A stretch of 45,632 nt of DNA, taken from contig JAKSRB010000008.1 of the NCBI GenBank assembly GCA_024403825.1, forward strand, positions 1 to 45,632, read 5' to 3'. Each line of letters starts with the position of its first letter. Position 1 is the first letter of the stretch. Under the pieces are notes generated by a model, which saw only the letters and a program-made list of their open reading frames with translations, had not been told where the DNA came from and ran no database searches. Origin of the DNA: Ruminococcus sp. (GTDB lineage: Bacteria; Bacillota; Clostridia; Oscillospirales; Acutalibacteraceae). This document shows, piece after piece, positions 17,249 through 26,491 of this stretch. The position numbers were made by a program, and so were the translations under genes.

Positions 17249-18013
17249 ATGACAACTATTAAAGATATAATGGACTATTTTGAAACCTTTGCACCGCTTG
17301 AAGCTCAGATGGTTTTTGATAATTCAGGCTTGCTCGTAGGCGATAAGAAATTTGGTGTATCAAGGGTTTTACTTGCACTTGACATTACAAATGAAGTGAT
17401 TAATGAGGCGGAAAATCTTGGATGTGAGCTTATTATCAGTCATCACCCTGTGATTTTCAATCCGATTAAGCATCTTTCTGTAGGTTCACCTGTATATCAG
17501 CTTGCCTCAAAAGGAATTTCTGCACTTTGTATGCATACTAACCTTGATTTGGGTGTTGGTTTTGGTGTAAATATTGCCCTTGCAAATGCGGTTGGAGTTA
17601 AAAATCCAAAGCCTGCGGAGGTGGGGGAGTGTTTGTTTGTCGGAGAGCTTGAAGAGGAAATTACTATTGATACCTTTGCTGAAAATGTTATGCTTGCCCT
17701 TGAATGTGACGGCTTGAGATATACCAATAATAAGCAGACAGTAAGGAAAATTGCTGTATCCTCAGGTGCAGGCGGTTCAAATGTTGCTGATGCTGCTGCA
17801 GTTGGTGCAGATGTTCTTGTTACAGGTGAAATCCGTCACCACGAAATCAATCTTGCCAATGACCTCGGCATTAATATCATTGATGCAGGACATTTCAAAA
17901 GTGAAGATGTTGTAATTAATCCTCTCATAAATAAATTATCCTGCAAATTCCCTGAAATATCCTTTACAAAGTCGAAAGCTTATTCCGACAAAATCAGGTT
18001 TATCAAGGATTAA
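17249..18013 (+). CDS. Nif3-like dinuclear metal-centre protein
   Basis: This protein has 254 residues and lies 22 bases after trmK with a CAGGTGAG site. Family marks are VFDNSGLLVGD near the N-terminus, the metal-binding IISHHPVIFNPIKHL, the CMHTNLDLGVGFGVN segment, and the C-terminal VLVTGEIRHHEINLA followed by DAGHFKSE. These His, Asp and Glu residues hold a pair of metal ions in a hexameric ring. The family is often labelled GTP cyclohydrolase type 2, but its substrate is not settled. The YqfO-type insert of longer homologues is absent, so this is the short form. Confidence 0.93.
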   Translation: MTTIKDIMDYFETFAPLEAQMVFDNSGLLVGDKKFGVSRVLLALDITNEVINEAENLGCELIISHHPVIFNPIKHLSVGSPVYQLASKGISALCMHTNLDLGVGFGVNIALANAVGVKNPKPAEVGECLFVGELEEEITIDTFAENVMLALECDGLRYTNNKQTVRKIAVSSGAGGSNVADAAAVGADVLVTGEIRHHEINLANDLGINIIDAGHFKSEDVVINPLINKLSCKFPEISFTKSKAYSDKIRFIKD

Positions 18014-18024
18014 TTAATTTATTG

Positions 18025-18053
18025 TTGCATAATTTGTAACTATTTGATATAAT
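18025..18053 (+). promoter_or_regulatory. Promoter of trmB
   Basis: TTGCAT (18025-18030) and TATAAT (18048-18053) are 17 bases apart. The transcript would have a leader of about 105 AT-rich bases with no recognised element. Confidence 0.6.
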
Positions 18054-18163
18054 ATTATGTAGCATTTTTTAATTTTAATAAATAAATATTTTGTTGTGGT
18101 TTATGTAATTAATATTTGCTTAAATCTGCGGTTTGCATTAACCGCTTTTAATCAGGAGTTTTT

Positions 18164-18847
18164 ATGCGTATCAGAAAAAAGAAATGGGCTGAGCCTGAGC
18201 TTGCCGTATGTGACTTTTTTGTCAAAAATCCTGACGATTTTGCAGGAAAATGGAAGTCAGCCTTTAAAAAAGAACAACCGATTTATCTTGAAATAGGCTG
18301 TGGAAAATGTGGCTTTGCAGGTCAGCTTGCTTTGCAGAACCCTGATAAAAATATCATTGCTCTTGATATTAAAATTGATATGTTAGGTGTCGGCAGGCGT
18401 AATATTGTAGAAATTTATGAGGGTGTTGGAAAAACTCAGAATGATGTTGATAATCTTCTGCTTGTAAATTACAATGTTGAAAAGCTTGATAAGGTTATTA
18501 CCGCTGAGGACAAAATTGACAGACTTTATATAAATTTCTGTAACCCTTGGCCAAGACCTAAGCATAAAAAACGCAGACTTACATATTATAAAAAGCTTGA
18601 AATGTATAAGACCTTTCTCAGACCTGAGAGTGAAATCAGATTTAAAACAGATGATTCTGACTTGTTTGAAGAAAGTCTGCAATACTTTGAACAGAGTGGT
18701 TATGAAATTCTCTATATAACCCGAGATTTGCATAACAGTGATGTTCAGGACAATATTCAGACAGAGCACGAAAAAATGTTTTCTGCTGAGGGTATAAAAA
18801 TAAAGTATTGTGTTGCAAGACAAAAGAAAAATGCTGAGCAAGAGTGA
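18164..18847 (+). CDS. trmB: tRNA (guanine-N(7)-)-methyltransferase TrmB
   Basis: This protein has 227 residues with a CAGGAG ribosome binding site. TrmB methylates N7 of G46 in the tRNA variable loop using S-adenosylmethionine. Seen here are motif I (LEIGCGKCGFAGQLAL), the acidic residue binding the ribose (ALDIKIDML), the catalytic region LYINFCNPWPRPKHKKRRL, and the C-terminal TEHEKMF motif (tRNA-binding). Length is normal. It is monocistronic with its own promoter, followed by the lipoprotein gene after 65 bases. Confidence 0.95.
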   Translation: MRIRKKKWAEPELAVCDFFVKNPDDFAGKWKSAFKKEQPIYLEIGCGKCGFAGQLALQNPDKNIIALDIKIDMLGVGRRNIVEIYEGVGKTQNDVDNLLLVNYNVEKLDKVITAEDKIDRLYINFCNPWPRPKHKKRRLTYYKKLEMYKTFLRPESEIRFKTDDSDLFEESLQYFEQSGYEILYITRDLHNSDVQDNIQTEHEKMFSAEGIKIKYCVARQKKNAEQE

Positions 18848-18912
18848 TTGCTTTTGTCTTAAATTAGTGAATATAATTGCGTTATTTTAAATTGCTAAAA
18901 GGAGGAATCGGC

Positions 18913-20250
18913 TTGAAATTCAGACAACTGATTTTAAGTGCTTTATCTTGTTCTTTGTCTGCCGTTTTGCTTAGTGGCTGTAATGTTGCTGAGCTTGGAA
19001 CAGATAATATGCTGCGTCCTCCTGCCTCTGTTGGCGATGAAGCGGAAATCACTCAGCTTATTGCAAGCGTTGCCGACAAGAATTATACTTTAAAATATCC
19101 CAAAAACGGCAGTAATCGAAGTGCAATTACTATGTACGACCTTAACGGTGACAATGTTGAAGAGGCTGTAGCATTTTATCAGAATAATGATGATGTTACA
19201 CATATTCATATGCTGGTTATGTACTCAGACAGCAACGGCTGGAATATTTCTTCAGATAATCCTGTTGAGGCCGCTGATATTGATTGTCTGGAATTTTCAA
19301 ATGTTAGTGAAAATTCTTCTGTAGATATTCTGGCAGGTTTTAGTACTCTTGTCGCTAATATTAATACGCTGACCTGTTTTTCATATTCGGACGGTGTTAC
19401 TACTACTGTCGAGGCAGGTCAGAATTACTCAGGTTTTTCCTGCTGTGATATTAACGGTGACAATTTTTCTGAAATTATAACCTTTCAGTTAGGGGTTACT
19501 GATTATCCTGCGTCTGCATCGCTGATTGATTATAATACTGCTCAGAATAAGCTTTATGTTAAGGATACCGTTCCTATGGACCCTAACGCAGTAAAGTTTA
19601 AAAGTATTTCATCAGCAAGACTTGATGAAAATACCTCAGGCATTGTGCTTGACGGAATTACCACTACAGAAGAGTTCAATACACAGATAATTTATTATGA
19701 TAATCTGAAATTAAAATTAATAAATCCCCTATATAATGAAAAAGTCAAAAATTTTACTAAGAGAAATCTTAATGTGATTTCTGCTGATGTAGATAATGAC
19801 GGATTTATTGAAATTCCGCAGGTAAGGCAGTTTAAGTCAGATAATGAGCTTAAAAAGCCTGCTGATGAAATAATATGGTATAATTTTATGCCAACTTCAA
19901 ATCAGCCTGTTGAAAAATGTCGAATGGCGGCAAATTCTTTTTACAGCTATTCATTTATTGAGCCTAAAAGCTGGACTTCTGACAGTATTACTGTTATTAA
20001 TAATCCTGAAAATAATTCAATGGAGTTTTTTGAATGGATTGATAATAAGCTTGGTGGAAAGCTGTTTGAAATAAAAACCTTTGATATTTCAGTATGGGAG
20101 CTTGGCAGATATACCGATACTCATACATTAATATTAAAAAATGAAAAATATGCTTTTGCGTTCAGTAACGAGAACACAGACAGCAAGCTTGCCTTATCAG
20201 ACAGCGAGATTAAATCAGGCTTTTTGATTATGAACGAAAATACAGTATAG
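18913..20250 (+). CDS. Lipoprotein with FG-GAP/VCBS-like repeats
   Basis: This protein has 445 residues. The TTG at 18913 is chosen because AAAAGGAGG at 18897-18905 precedes it by 7 bases; an upstream ATG at 18877 would place that site inside the coding sequence. The signal peptide ends in the lipobox LLSGC, so the mature protein should be lipid-anchored outside the membrane. Three D-x-N/D-x-D-x-x-x-E/I blocks (MYDLNGDNVEEAVAF, CDINGDNFSEIITF, DVDNDGFIEIPQV) are spaced like calcium-binding FG-GAP/VCBS blades, suggesting a propeller-like fold. It precedes a two-component system by 136 bases and might be its extracytoplasmic partner, but that is inference. Confidence 0.8.
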   Translation: MKFRQLILSALSCSLSAVLLSGCNVAELGTDNMLRPPASVGDEAEITQLIASVADKNYTLKYPKNGSNRSAITMYDLNGDNVEEAVAFYQNNDDVTHIHMLVMYSDSNGWNISSDNPVEAADIDCLEFSNVSENSSVDILAGFSTLVANINTLTCFSYSDGVTTTVEAGQNYSGFSCCDINGDNFSEIITFQLGVTDYPASASLIDYNTAQNKLYVKDTVPMDPNAVKFKSISSARLDENTSGIVLDGITTTEEFNTQIIYYDNLKLKLINPLYNEKVKNFTKRNLNVISADVDNDGFIEIPQVRQFKSDNELKKPADEIIWYNFMPTSNQPVEKCRMAANSFYSYSFIEPKSWTSDSITVINNPENNSMEFFEWIDNKLGGKLFEIKTFDISVWELGRYTDTHTLILKNEKYAFAFSNENTDSKLALSDSEIKSGFLIMNENTV

Positions 20251-20386
20251 AATTTATTTTTTGAATAATGAATAAATTCAGAGCTTTTATATATAAAATC
20301 AATAATTAAAAATTTATTTGCATCAGGTGCGTTAATCTGCTGTATGCAATATACAATTTATCCTTAATTAAACGGAGGTAAAATTT

Positions 20387-21094
20387 ATGAAGAAAATTCT
20401 TGTTTGTGAGGACGAATCCACTATTCGTGACTTTGTGGTAATTAATCTTACAAGAGCCGGTTATGATGTTGTAGAGGCTGACTCAGGTGAGGCGGCTTTG
20501 AAAAAATATGATGAAAATAATGGTGATTTTGATGTTGCAATTCTTGATGTTATGCTTCCCGGCATTGACGGCTTTCAGGTTTGCAAGCATTTAAGAAAAA
20601 ACAGCGGTGGCATAGGTATCATTATGCTTTCTGCTAAAACTCAGGAAATGGATAAGGTTACAGGTCTTATGCTTGGTGCTGATGACTATGTTACAAAGCC
20701 ATTCTCTCCAAGTGAGCTTCTTGCAAGAGTTGATTCACTTTACAGGCGTGTTGCACTTGCTCAGTCACATTCTGAAAATAATTTCAAGGAAGAGCTTAAA
20801 TCAGGTGATTTCACACTTAATTTGCGTAACAGAGCTTTAATGAAAAACGGTACTATGATTGAGCTTACTCAGGTTGAATTTCAGATTATGGAATATTTCT
20901 TCTCAAATCCTAATACTGCACTTGACAGAATTGATATTCTCAATCATGTATGGGGCGATGCATATGTTGGCGAGGATAAAATCGTTGATGTTAATATAAG
21001 ACGCCTGAGAATGAAGGTTGAAGATGAACCGTCAAATCCAAAGCATATTATTACCGTATGGGGACTTGGCTACAAGTGGGACGCAGGCAATTAA
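20387..21094 (+). CDS. OmpR/PhoB-family response regulator
   Basis: This protein has 235 residues with an ACGGAGG ribosome binding site. The receiver domain (1-120) has the acidic pocket in VCEDES, the phosphoacceptor Asp54 in VAILDVMLPGIDG, the switch residue in IIMLSAK and the conserved Lys in YVTKPFSP. The C-terminal winged helix (about 135-232) shows LTQVEFQIMEYF and IVDVNIRRLRMKVE, then VWGLGYKWD. Phosphorylation by the adjacent histidine kinase should drive dimer binding to direct-repeat DNA sites. Upstream, 20251-20386 is AT-rich; a GAATTTATT/AATAAATTC inverted repeat just after the lipoprotein gene could be a weak terminator. Confidence 0.95.
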   Translation: MKKILVCEDESTIRDFVVINLTRAGYDVVEADSGEAALKKYDENNGDFDVAILDVMLPGIDGFQVCKHLRKNSGGIGIIMLSAKTQEMDKVTGLMLGADDYVTKPFSPSELLARVDSLYRRVALAQSHSENNFKEELKSGDFTLNLRNRALMKNGTMIELTQVEFQIMEYFFSNPNTALDRIDILNHVWGDAYVGEDKIVDVNIRRLRMKVEDEPSNPKHIITVWGLGYKWDAGN

Positions 21095-21136
21095 TTTTTT
21101 AATGCTATATTTATTAAATAAGGAGGACAGCTGCTG

Positions 21137-22603
21137 ATGTTTAAGGGCATTACAAAAAGATGGATGCTTAACACGCTGAGCGTGATTTTAACAATCATCA
21201 TTTTAATTGTTGTCAGCCTTATTTTTGTTGTTACATATCTTTTTCAGTCGAGTGTTGAACAGAGCCTCAGCACTACTGGAAGTGAGCTTTCATTGGTATT
21301 TTCTGACTATACAAGCGAAAGCTCCGCTACATTTACCGCCTCTGCAAGAGATTATGTTGAGAATTTCAGCAATAAAGAGCAAATGGAGGTTATGGTCATA
21401 AATTCCTCTGGCAGAGTTGTTATGACCTCAACAGGATTTCTTCCGTCTGATAAAAATGATATTAAGGATTTTGAGGATGCTCAGAGAAGTGTTGAAGGTC
21501 TTGCATTCTGGAATGGAAAGCTCAGCTCAGGCGAAAAGGTAATGTGTATGACAAGAACAATTACCAATGGTAAGGGTGTAGTTGTGGGTGCGATACGATA
21601 TATGGTATCAATGGAGCCTGTAAACAGCAGAATCGCCTTGCTCTCAGGTATGATTATCGGTATAGGTGCAATTATTATTGTATTGATAGTTTTATCAGGA
21701 ATTACCTTTCTGAGGTCAATTGTAAAGCCTATCCGTAATTTATCCGTTATTGCTTCCCAGATTGCTCAGGGTGACTTTTCAGCCTCTGAAAAAATAGAAC
21801 ATAAATATGATGATGAAATTGGTGATTTGTGCGATGCCATAAGCGATATGGCAAAGGATTTGCGAACCACCGAACAGACTAAAAATGATTTTATATCAAG
21901 AGTATCGCACGAGCTTAGAACACCGCTTACAGCTATTAAGGGCTGGGCTGAAACTATGCAGCTTTCAGGCAACTCAAAGCTTGACAGAAAAACCTTTGAC
22001 AAGGGTATGGATGTTATAATAAAGGAAAGCTCAAGACTTACAGGAATGGTTGAGGAGCTTTTGGATTTCAGCCGTATTCAAAGCGGAAGAATGACCTTGT
22101 CAAATGAAAAGCTTGATATTCTTGCAGAGTTTGACGAAACTGTATATATGCTAAAGGAAAGAGCCGTAAAAGAGGGAAAACACTTGCTTTATGATGAGCC
22201 TGAGGGTGTATATCCGGCGGTTTACGGTGACAGAAACAGACTTAAACAGGTATTTATAAATATTTTAGATAATGCTTTGAAATATACTCCTGAGGGTGGA
22301 GTTGTTACAGCTCAGGCTATATATTCTGAAAATAAGTCTGATATAGTTAAAATTGTTGTAACAGATACAGGCTGTGGTATTCCTGCTGAGGATTTGCCAA
22401 AGGTTAAGGAAAAATTTTATAAGGCAAACCAGACTGTAAGAGGCTCTGGTATTGGTCTTGCGGTTGCTGATGAAATTATGAATTTACATAACGGCTCACT
22501 TCATATTGAAAGTGGTGAGGGCGTAGGAACAAAGGTTACACTTACATTTCCTATTTATAAGGACGGAATTGAAAAGCCTATGCCGGAAAATATAAAGCTT
22601 TAA
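21137..22603 (+). CDS. Membrane sensor histidine kinase (PhoR/ResE type)
   Basis: This protein has 488 residues, 42 bases after the response regulator, with AAGGAGG. TM1 is at about 12-34 and TM2 at about 172-195, bracketing an extracytoplasmic sensor of about 135 residues. A HAMP linker follows (LRSIVKPIRNLSVIASQIAQ). The dimerisation domain carries the H-box DFISRVSHELRTPLTAIKGW. The catalytic domain has the N-box VFINILDNALKYTPEGG, the D/G1 box VTDTGCGIPAEDLP and the G2 box GSGIGLAVADEI. It autophosphorylates on His and passes phosphate to the upstream regulator. The ligand is unknown; the preceding lipoprotein is a possible input. Confidence 0.95.
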   Translation: MFKGITKRWMLNTLSVILTIIILIVVSLIFVVTYLFQSSVEQSLSTTGSELSLVFSDYTSESSATFTASARDYVENFSNKEQMEVMVINSSGRVVMTSTGFLPSDKNDIKDFEDAQRSVEGLAFWNGKLSSGEKVMCMTRTITNGKGVVVGAIRYMVSMEPVNSRIALLSGMIIGIGAIIIVLIVLSGITFLRSIVKPIRNLSVIASQIAQGDFSASEKIEHKYDDEIGDLCDAISDMAKDLRTTEQTKNDFISRVSHELRTPLTAIKGWAETMQLSGNSKLDRKTFDKGMDVIIKESSRLTGMVEELLDFSRIQSGRMTLSNEKLDILAEFDETVYMLKERAVKEGKHLLYDEPEGVYPAVYGDRNRLKQVFINILDNALKYTPEGGVVTAQAIYSENKSDIVKIVVTDTGCGIPAEDLPKVKEKFYKANQTVRGSGIGLAVADEIMNLHNGSLHIESGEGVGTKVTLTFPIYKDGIEKPMPENIKL

Positions 22604-22634
22604 TTGATTTTTATTTTACAGAAAGGATAATCAA

Positions 22635-23618
22635 ATGGCTAAAACATCAACTAAAAAAATCACCTCTATTGGCGGGAGTGCCTTGATTGAGGGTATTATG
22701 ATGCGTGGTCCTCAGAAGGTTACTGTATGTGTCAGAACAGGCGAAAATGACATTTACAGCGAGGATATTAATATTACTACACTTGGTTCAAAGTATAAGA
22801 TTTTCAAACTGCCTTTTATTCGTGGTATTGCAGGTCTTATTGATTCAATGAGATTGTCTTATAAATCGCTTATGCTCTCTGCCGATAAGGCTATTGAGGC
22901 AGGTGAGATTGAGGAAGAAGAGCCGTCAAAATTTGAAATCTGGCTTGATGAGCATTTTGGCGACAGCTTAGTAAAGATTCTTATGGTACTTTCTTCAGTT
23001 ATCGGTGTTGCTTTTGCGGTTGTAGTATTTATGATTTTACCTTCACTTATCTTTGATTTATCTGCAAAGGTTATTCCTGCTTTTCAGGGTGACGGTGAGA
23101 TGGTAGTGTTCTGGAAGTCAGTCTTTGAGGGTATTCTGAAAATTGTACTCTTTCTTTCTTATATTGTTGTTTGTTCAAGAATGACCGAAATGAAAAGAGT
23201 GTTTATGTATCATGGTGCAGAGCATAAAACAATTTTCTGTTATGAAGATGAAGAAGAGCTTACCGTTGAAAATGTCAGAAAGCAATCTCGTTTTCATCCT
23301 CGTTGCGGTACAAGCTTTATTGTACTTATGCTTATTGTAGGTATTGTTATTGGATTGTTTATTCCTGTTGCACCATGGGGCATAAAGATTTTAAGACCTA
23401 TTATCAAAATATTACTTCTTCCTGTTTCATGTGGCATAGGTTATGAGCTTATCAAAATTTGTGGTAAGTATGATAATAAATTAACACGCATTATTGCCGC
23501 TCCTGGTATGTGGGCACAAAGAATTACAACAAAAGAACCTGATGATTCTATGATTGAGGTTGCTATTGAGGCTATTAAGGCTGTAATCCCTGAGGACGGC
23601 TCAGATATTATCGGTTGA
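22635..23618 (+). CDS. DUF1385 membrane protein (YqhQ-like)
   Basis: This protein has 327 residues with an AGAAAGGA site. Family marks are the N-terminal IGGSALIEGIMMRGPQKV, the central MYHGAEHKTIFCYEDE and RFHPRCGTSFIVLMLIVGI, and four or so transmembrane helices between about residues 110 and 285. The conserved His, Glu and Cys residues suggest a metal site, but the biochemical function of DUF1385/YqhQ proteins is not established. It overlaps the next gene, prmC, or nearly so, the usual yqhQ-prmC order in Clostridia, so the two are probably co-transcribed. Confidence 0.92.
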   Translation: MAKTSTKKITSIGGSALIEGIMMRGPQKVTVCVRTGENDIYSEDINITTLGSKYKIFKLPFIRGIAGLIDSMRLSYKSLMLSADKAIEAGEIEEEEPSKFEIWLDEHFGDSLVKILMVLSSVIGVAFAVVVFMILPSLIFDLSAKVIPAFQGDGEMVVFWKSVFEGILKIVLFLSYIVVCSRMTEMKRVFMYHGAEHKTIFCYEDEEELTVENVRKQSRFHPRCGTSFIVLMLIVGIVIGLFIPVAPWGIKILRPIIKILLLPVSCGIGYELIKICGKYDNKLTRIIAAPGMWAQRITTKEPDDSMIEVAIEAIKAVIPEDGSDIIG

Positions 23619-23623
23619 TTGAT

Positions 23624-24472
23624 ATGAATGTTAATCAGGCATTAAATGAATGTAAATTAATTCTCAGCAAGGCAGATATTGAAGATTATAGCTTTGAAGC
23701 AGGCTGTCTTGTTGAGGATATTCTCGGATATAACAGGGTTGCACTTATTTCAAGAGGAAATGATGAGGTTGAACCAGAAAAGCTTGAAAGACTGTTTGAA
23801 TTAGCACAACGCCGTTCCACTCACGAGCCTTTGCAGTATATTCTCGGTAAATGGAGCTTTTGTGGGTTTGATTTTAAGGTGGGCGAGGGAGTACTTATTC
23901 CTCGTGATGATACTGAGGTTGTTTTTGAATTGTGCAGAGAATATCTCAGTAATAGGAATAATAATTCAAAAAAAACGCTTGACCTTTGTGCAGGCAGCGG
24001 AGCAATCTCGGTTGCCTTGCAGAAAATTGCAAATGCTGAGGTTACAGCTGTTGAGCTGAGTGAGGTTGCATACAATTATCTTTGTGAAAATATCAGGCTT
24101 AATAATTCCTCTGTGACACCGTTTATGGGTGATATTTTTAAATGCCATACTGAGTTTAAAGACAATAGCTTTGATTTAATAGTATCAAATCCCCCTTACA
24201 TAAAAACTGAGGATATTTCAGGCTTGCAGGAGGAGGTTCAGTACGAACCTAAAATGGCACTTGATGGCGGTTCTGACGGATATGATTTTTACAAAGCTAT
24301 TATTGAAAACTGGAGCTCCAAGCTTTGCAGGGGTGGAGCTTTGGCATTTGAGCTTGGCGAAAATCAGGCGGAATTTGTCGGAAGGCTTTTGCTTGAAAAC
24401 GGATTTTCTGATATAAAAACCTCTCTTGACTTTGGAAATATACAAAGAGCGATAATCGGAATTAAGCTTTAA
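23624..24472 (+). CDS. prmC: Release factor glutamine methyltransferase PrmC
   Basis: This protein has 282 residues from the ATG at 23624. An upstream TTG at 23615 overlapping the YqhQ stop is an alternative start, and there is no strong ribosome binding site for either, which suggests translational coupling. PrmC methylates the glutamine of the GGQ motif in release factors RF1 and RF2. The N-terminal helical domain includes PLQYILGKWSFCGFDF and the LIPRDDTE loop. The Rossmann domain has LDLCAGSGAISVAL (motif I) and the diagnostic SNPPYIKTEDI (NPPY catalytic motif). The usual neighbour prfA is not here. Confidence 0.95.
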   Translation: MNVNQALNECKLILSKADIEDYSFEAGCLVEDILGYNRVALISRGNDEVEPEKLERLFELAQRRSTHEPLQYILGKWSFCGFDFKVGEGVLIPRDDTEVVFELCREYLSNRNNNSKKTLDLCAGSGAISVALQKIANAEVTAVELSEVAYNYLCENIRLNNSSVTPFMGDIFKCHTEFKDNSFDLIVSNPPYIKTEDISGLQEEVQYEPKMALDGGSDGYDFYKAIIENWSSKLCRGGALAFELGENQAEFVGRLLLENGFSDIKTSLDFGNIQRAIIGIKL

Positions 24473-24545
24473 GCAATTTGTTTCCACATTATTTCCTGCA
24501 AATGTTAATTAAAAGTGTCGTTTATTGGACTTTAATGCATTTGTG

Positions 24546-24559
24546 CGAAATTTTGTTCG
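24546..24559 (+). promoter_or_regulatory. LexA-type operator (SOS box) upstream of recA
   Basis: CGAAATTTTGTTCG matches the Gram-positive SOS box CGAAC-N4-GTTCG at all but one specified base. It lies just upstream of the recA promoter, and a lexA gene is in this window. Confidence 0.75.
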
Positions 24560-24568
24560 AGAAAATTG

Positions 24569-24597
24569 TTGATTTTTCTGCTATTTTGTTTTATAAT
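24569..24597 (+). promoter_or_regulatory. recA promoter
   Basis: TTGATT (24569-24574) and TATAAT (24592-24597) are 17 bases apart. The SOS box ends 9 bases before the -35. The leader of about 70 bases runs to GGAGG at 24661. Confidence 0.65.
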
Positions 24598-24673
24598 TAT
24601 GCAAATACCTTTTATACCTCTTTAATTGGTATAAAGTTTTATAGATATAAGGAATTTTACGGAGGTAATGAAT

Positions 24674-25810
24674 ATGGCTGTTGATAAGAACAAAGCTTTG
24701 GAAACTGCCCTTTCTCAGATTGAAAAACAGTTCGGCAAGGGTGCTGTTATGCGTCTTGGCGAGAATAAACATATGAGTGTTGACCACATTTCTACAGGTT
24801 CGCTTTCTTTGGATATTGCCTTAGGAATTGGCGGTCTGCCAAGAGGAAGAATTGTTGAAATATATGGACCTGAGTCCTCAGGTAAAACTACGCTGTCATT
24901 GCATTGTATTGCCGAGGGACAGAAGCTTGGTGGCAATGTTGCTTTTATTGATGTTGAACACGCACTTGACCCTACATATGCAGCGGCACTTGGAGTTGAT
25001 GTTGATTCATTGCTTGTTTCTCAGCCTGATACAGGTGAGGATGCTCTTGAAATTGCTGAGGCTCTTATAAGAAGTGGTGCGATTGATGTTATCGTAATTG
25101 ACTCAGTTGCCGCTCTTGTTCCAAAGGCTGAAATTGAGGGCGAAATGGGCGACAGCCATGTTGGTTTGCACGCAAGACTTATGTCACAGGCTCTCAGAAA
25201 GCTTGCAGGTGCTATCAATAAATCAAACTGCGTTGCAATTTTTATAAATCAGCTGCGTGAAAAGGTTGGTGTAGTTTACGGCAATCCTGAGGTTACTACC
25301 GGTGGTCGTGCATTGAAATTCTACAGCTCTGTTCGTATTGATATAAGAAAAACTGAAGCACTCAAGGTTGGCGGAGAAATAATTGGTGCTCACACAAGGG
25401 CAAAGGTTGTTAAAAATAAAATTGCTCCACCATTCAGAGAGGCTGAGTTTGATATAATGTATGGTGAGGGTATTTCTAAGGTTGGAGAAATTCTTGATAT
25501 TGCCGTTAAGCTTGAAATTGTTCAGAAAGCAGGTTCATGGTTCAGCTACAACGGAAACCGACTTGCACAGGGGCGTGACAAGGTTAAGGAGCTTTTGAAG
25601 AGCAATGAGGAGCTTCGTAAGGAAATTGAAGACCAGGTATGGGCAAATGTTGATAAGCTTTATGCTCGTACTCCGTCAGGTCCTAAGGCTAAAATTACCC
25701 AGATTCCTGCGGCTGAGCAATCCGCTCCACTTCCGGAATCGGCTGACGAGCCTGCAAAGAAAAGCACTAAGAGTTCAGTAAAAATTGATGTGCTTGTTGA
25801 TGACGAATGA
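24674..25810 (+). CDS. recA: Recombinase RecA
   Basis: This protein has 378 residues. The ATG at 24674 is 8 bases after GGAGG (24661-24665), while an ATG at 24668 is too close. RecA forms ATP-dependent filaments on single-stranded DNA, carries out strand exchange and stimulates LexA self-cleavage. Visible are Walker A (GPESSGKT), Walker B ([12 protein letters not shown]), the L1/L2 DNA-binding loops ([17 protein letters not shown] and [17 protein letters not shown]), and the C-terminal domain followed by an extended Ala/Pro/Lys/Ser-rich tail ending in acidic residues, longer than E. coli RecA. It is transcribed with recX, which overlaps its stop. Confidence 0.98.
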   Translation: MAVDKNKALETALSQIEKQFGKGAVMRLGENKHMSVDHISTGSLSLDIALGIGGLPRGRIVEIYGPESSGKTTLSLHCIAEGQKLGGNVAFIDVEHALDPTYAAALGVDVDSLLVSQPDTGEDALEIAEALIRSGAIDVIVIDSVAALVPKAEIEGEMGDSHVGLHARLMSQALRKLAGAINKSNCVAIFINQLREKVGVVYGNPEVTTGGRALKFYSSVRIDIRKTEALKVGGEIIGAHTRAKVVKNKIAPPFREAEFDIMYGEGISKVGEILDIAVKLEIVQKAGSWFSYNGNRLAQGRDKVKELLKSNEELRKEIEDQVWANVDKLYARTPSGPKAKITQIPAAEQSAPLPESADEPAKKSTKSSVKIDVLVDDE

Positions 25811-26448
25811 TAATAACTGCTGTTGAACCTCGAAAAAAATCATTGAGTGCAGTTTATATTGACGGTGAATACGCAATGAAGCTTGATACTCAGACATTGA
25901 TTGAAAACCGCATAAAGGCGGGCAGAGAAATTGATGATGAGGAACTGCACGAAATAGTAGAGCTTAGCAATGAAAGACGAGCAAAGGAAAAAGCACTTTG
26001 GCTGATTTCATATCGTGACCATTCAAAAAAGGAGCTTACTCAGAAAATCAGACGGACATATGATGAGCAGTCAGCCGAAAAGGCAGTTGAAAGACTTGAA
26101 GAGCTTGGACTTGTGAATGATGAGGGCTTTGCAAGACGATATGCAGAACAGCTGTTATTCAGTAAGCATATGTCACCGAGGGGGGCTGTATTTGAATTAT
26201 CGCGCAAGGGCATAGAAAAAGAGCTTGCAGAGCAGATTATTGGTGAGTTTGATGTTGATATTGATGAAAATATCAGATACATAATTGAACGAAAATATCG
26301 CAGAATTGATGATGAAAAAATCAGAAGAAAGGCTGTTTCTGCACTTCAAAGGCTTGGATACGGCTGGGACGATATAAAAAGAGTTATCAATTACTGCTTA
26401 GATGAAATGGAAAATGAGTCAGAAGGAGATTATCTTTTTGATGACTGA
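25807..26448 (+). CDS. recX: Regulatory protein RecX
   Basis: This protein has 213 residues, and its start ATGA overlaps the recA stop by 4 bases, so translation is coupled. RecX binds the RecA filament groove and limits its activity. The protein is helical with tandem three-helix modules: [19 protein letters not shown], then [37 protein letters not shown] and [16 protein letters not shown]. The N-terminal beta segment ([20 protein letters not shown]) is typical of Gram-positive RecX. Co-induction with recA under LexA control is expected. Confidence 0.93.
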   Translation: MIITAVEPRKKSLSAVYIDGEYAMKLDTQTLIENRIKAGREIDDEELHEIVELSNERRAKEKALWLISYRDHSKKELTQKIRRTYDEQSAEKAVERLEELGLVNDEGFARRYAEQLLFSKHMSPRGAVFELSRKGIEKELAEQIIGEFDVDIDENIRYIIERKYRRIDDEKIRRKAVSALQRLGYGWDDIKRVINYCLDEMENESEGDYLFDD

Positions 26449-26491
26449 GTTTTCCATAATAATATAATATAGACATAGGGATTTTTTAATT

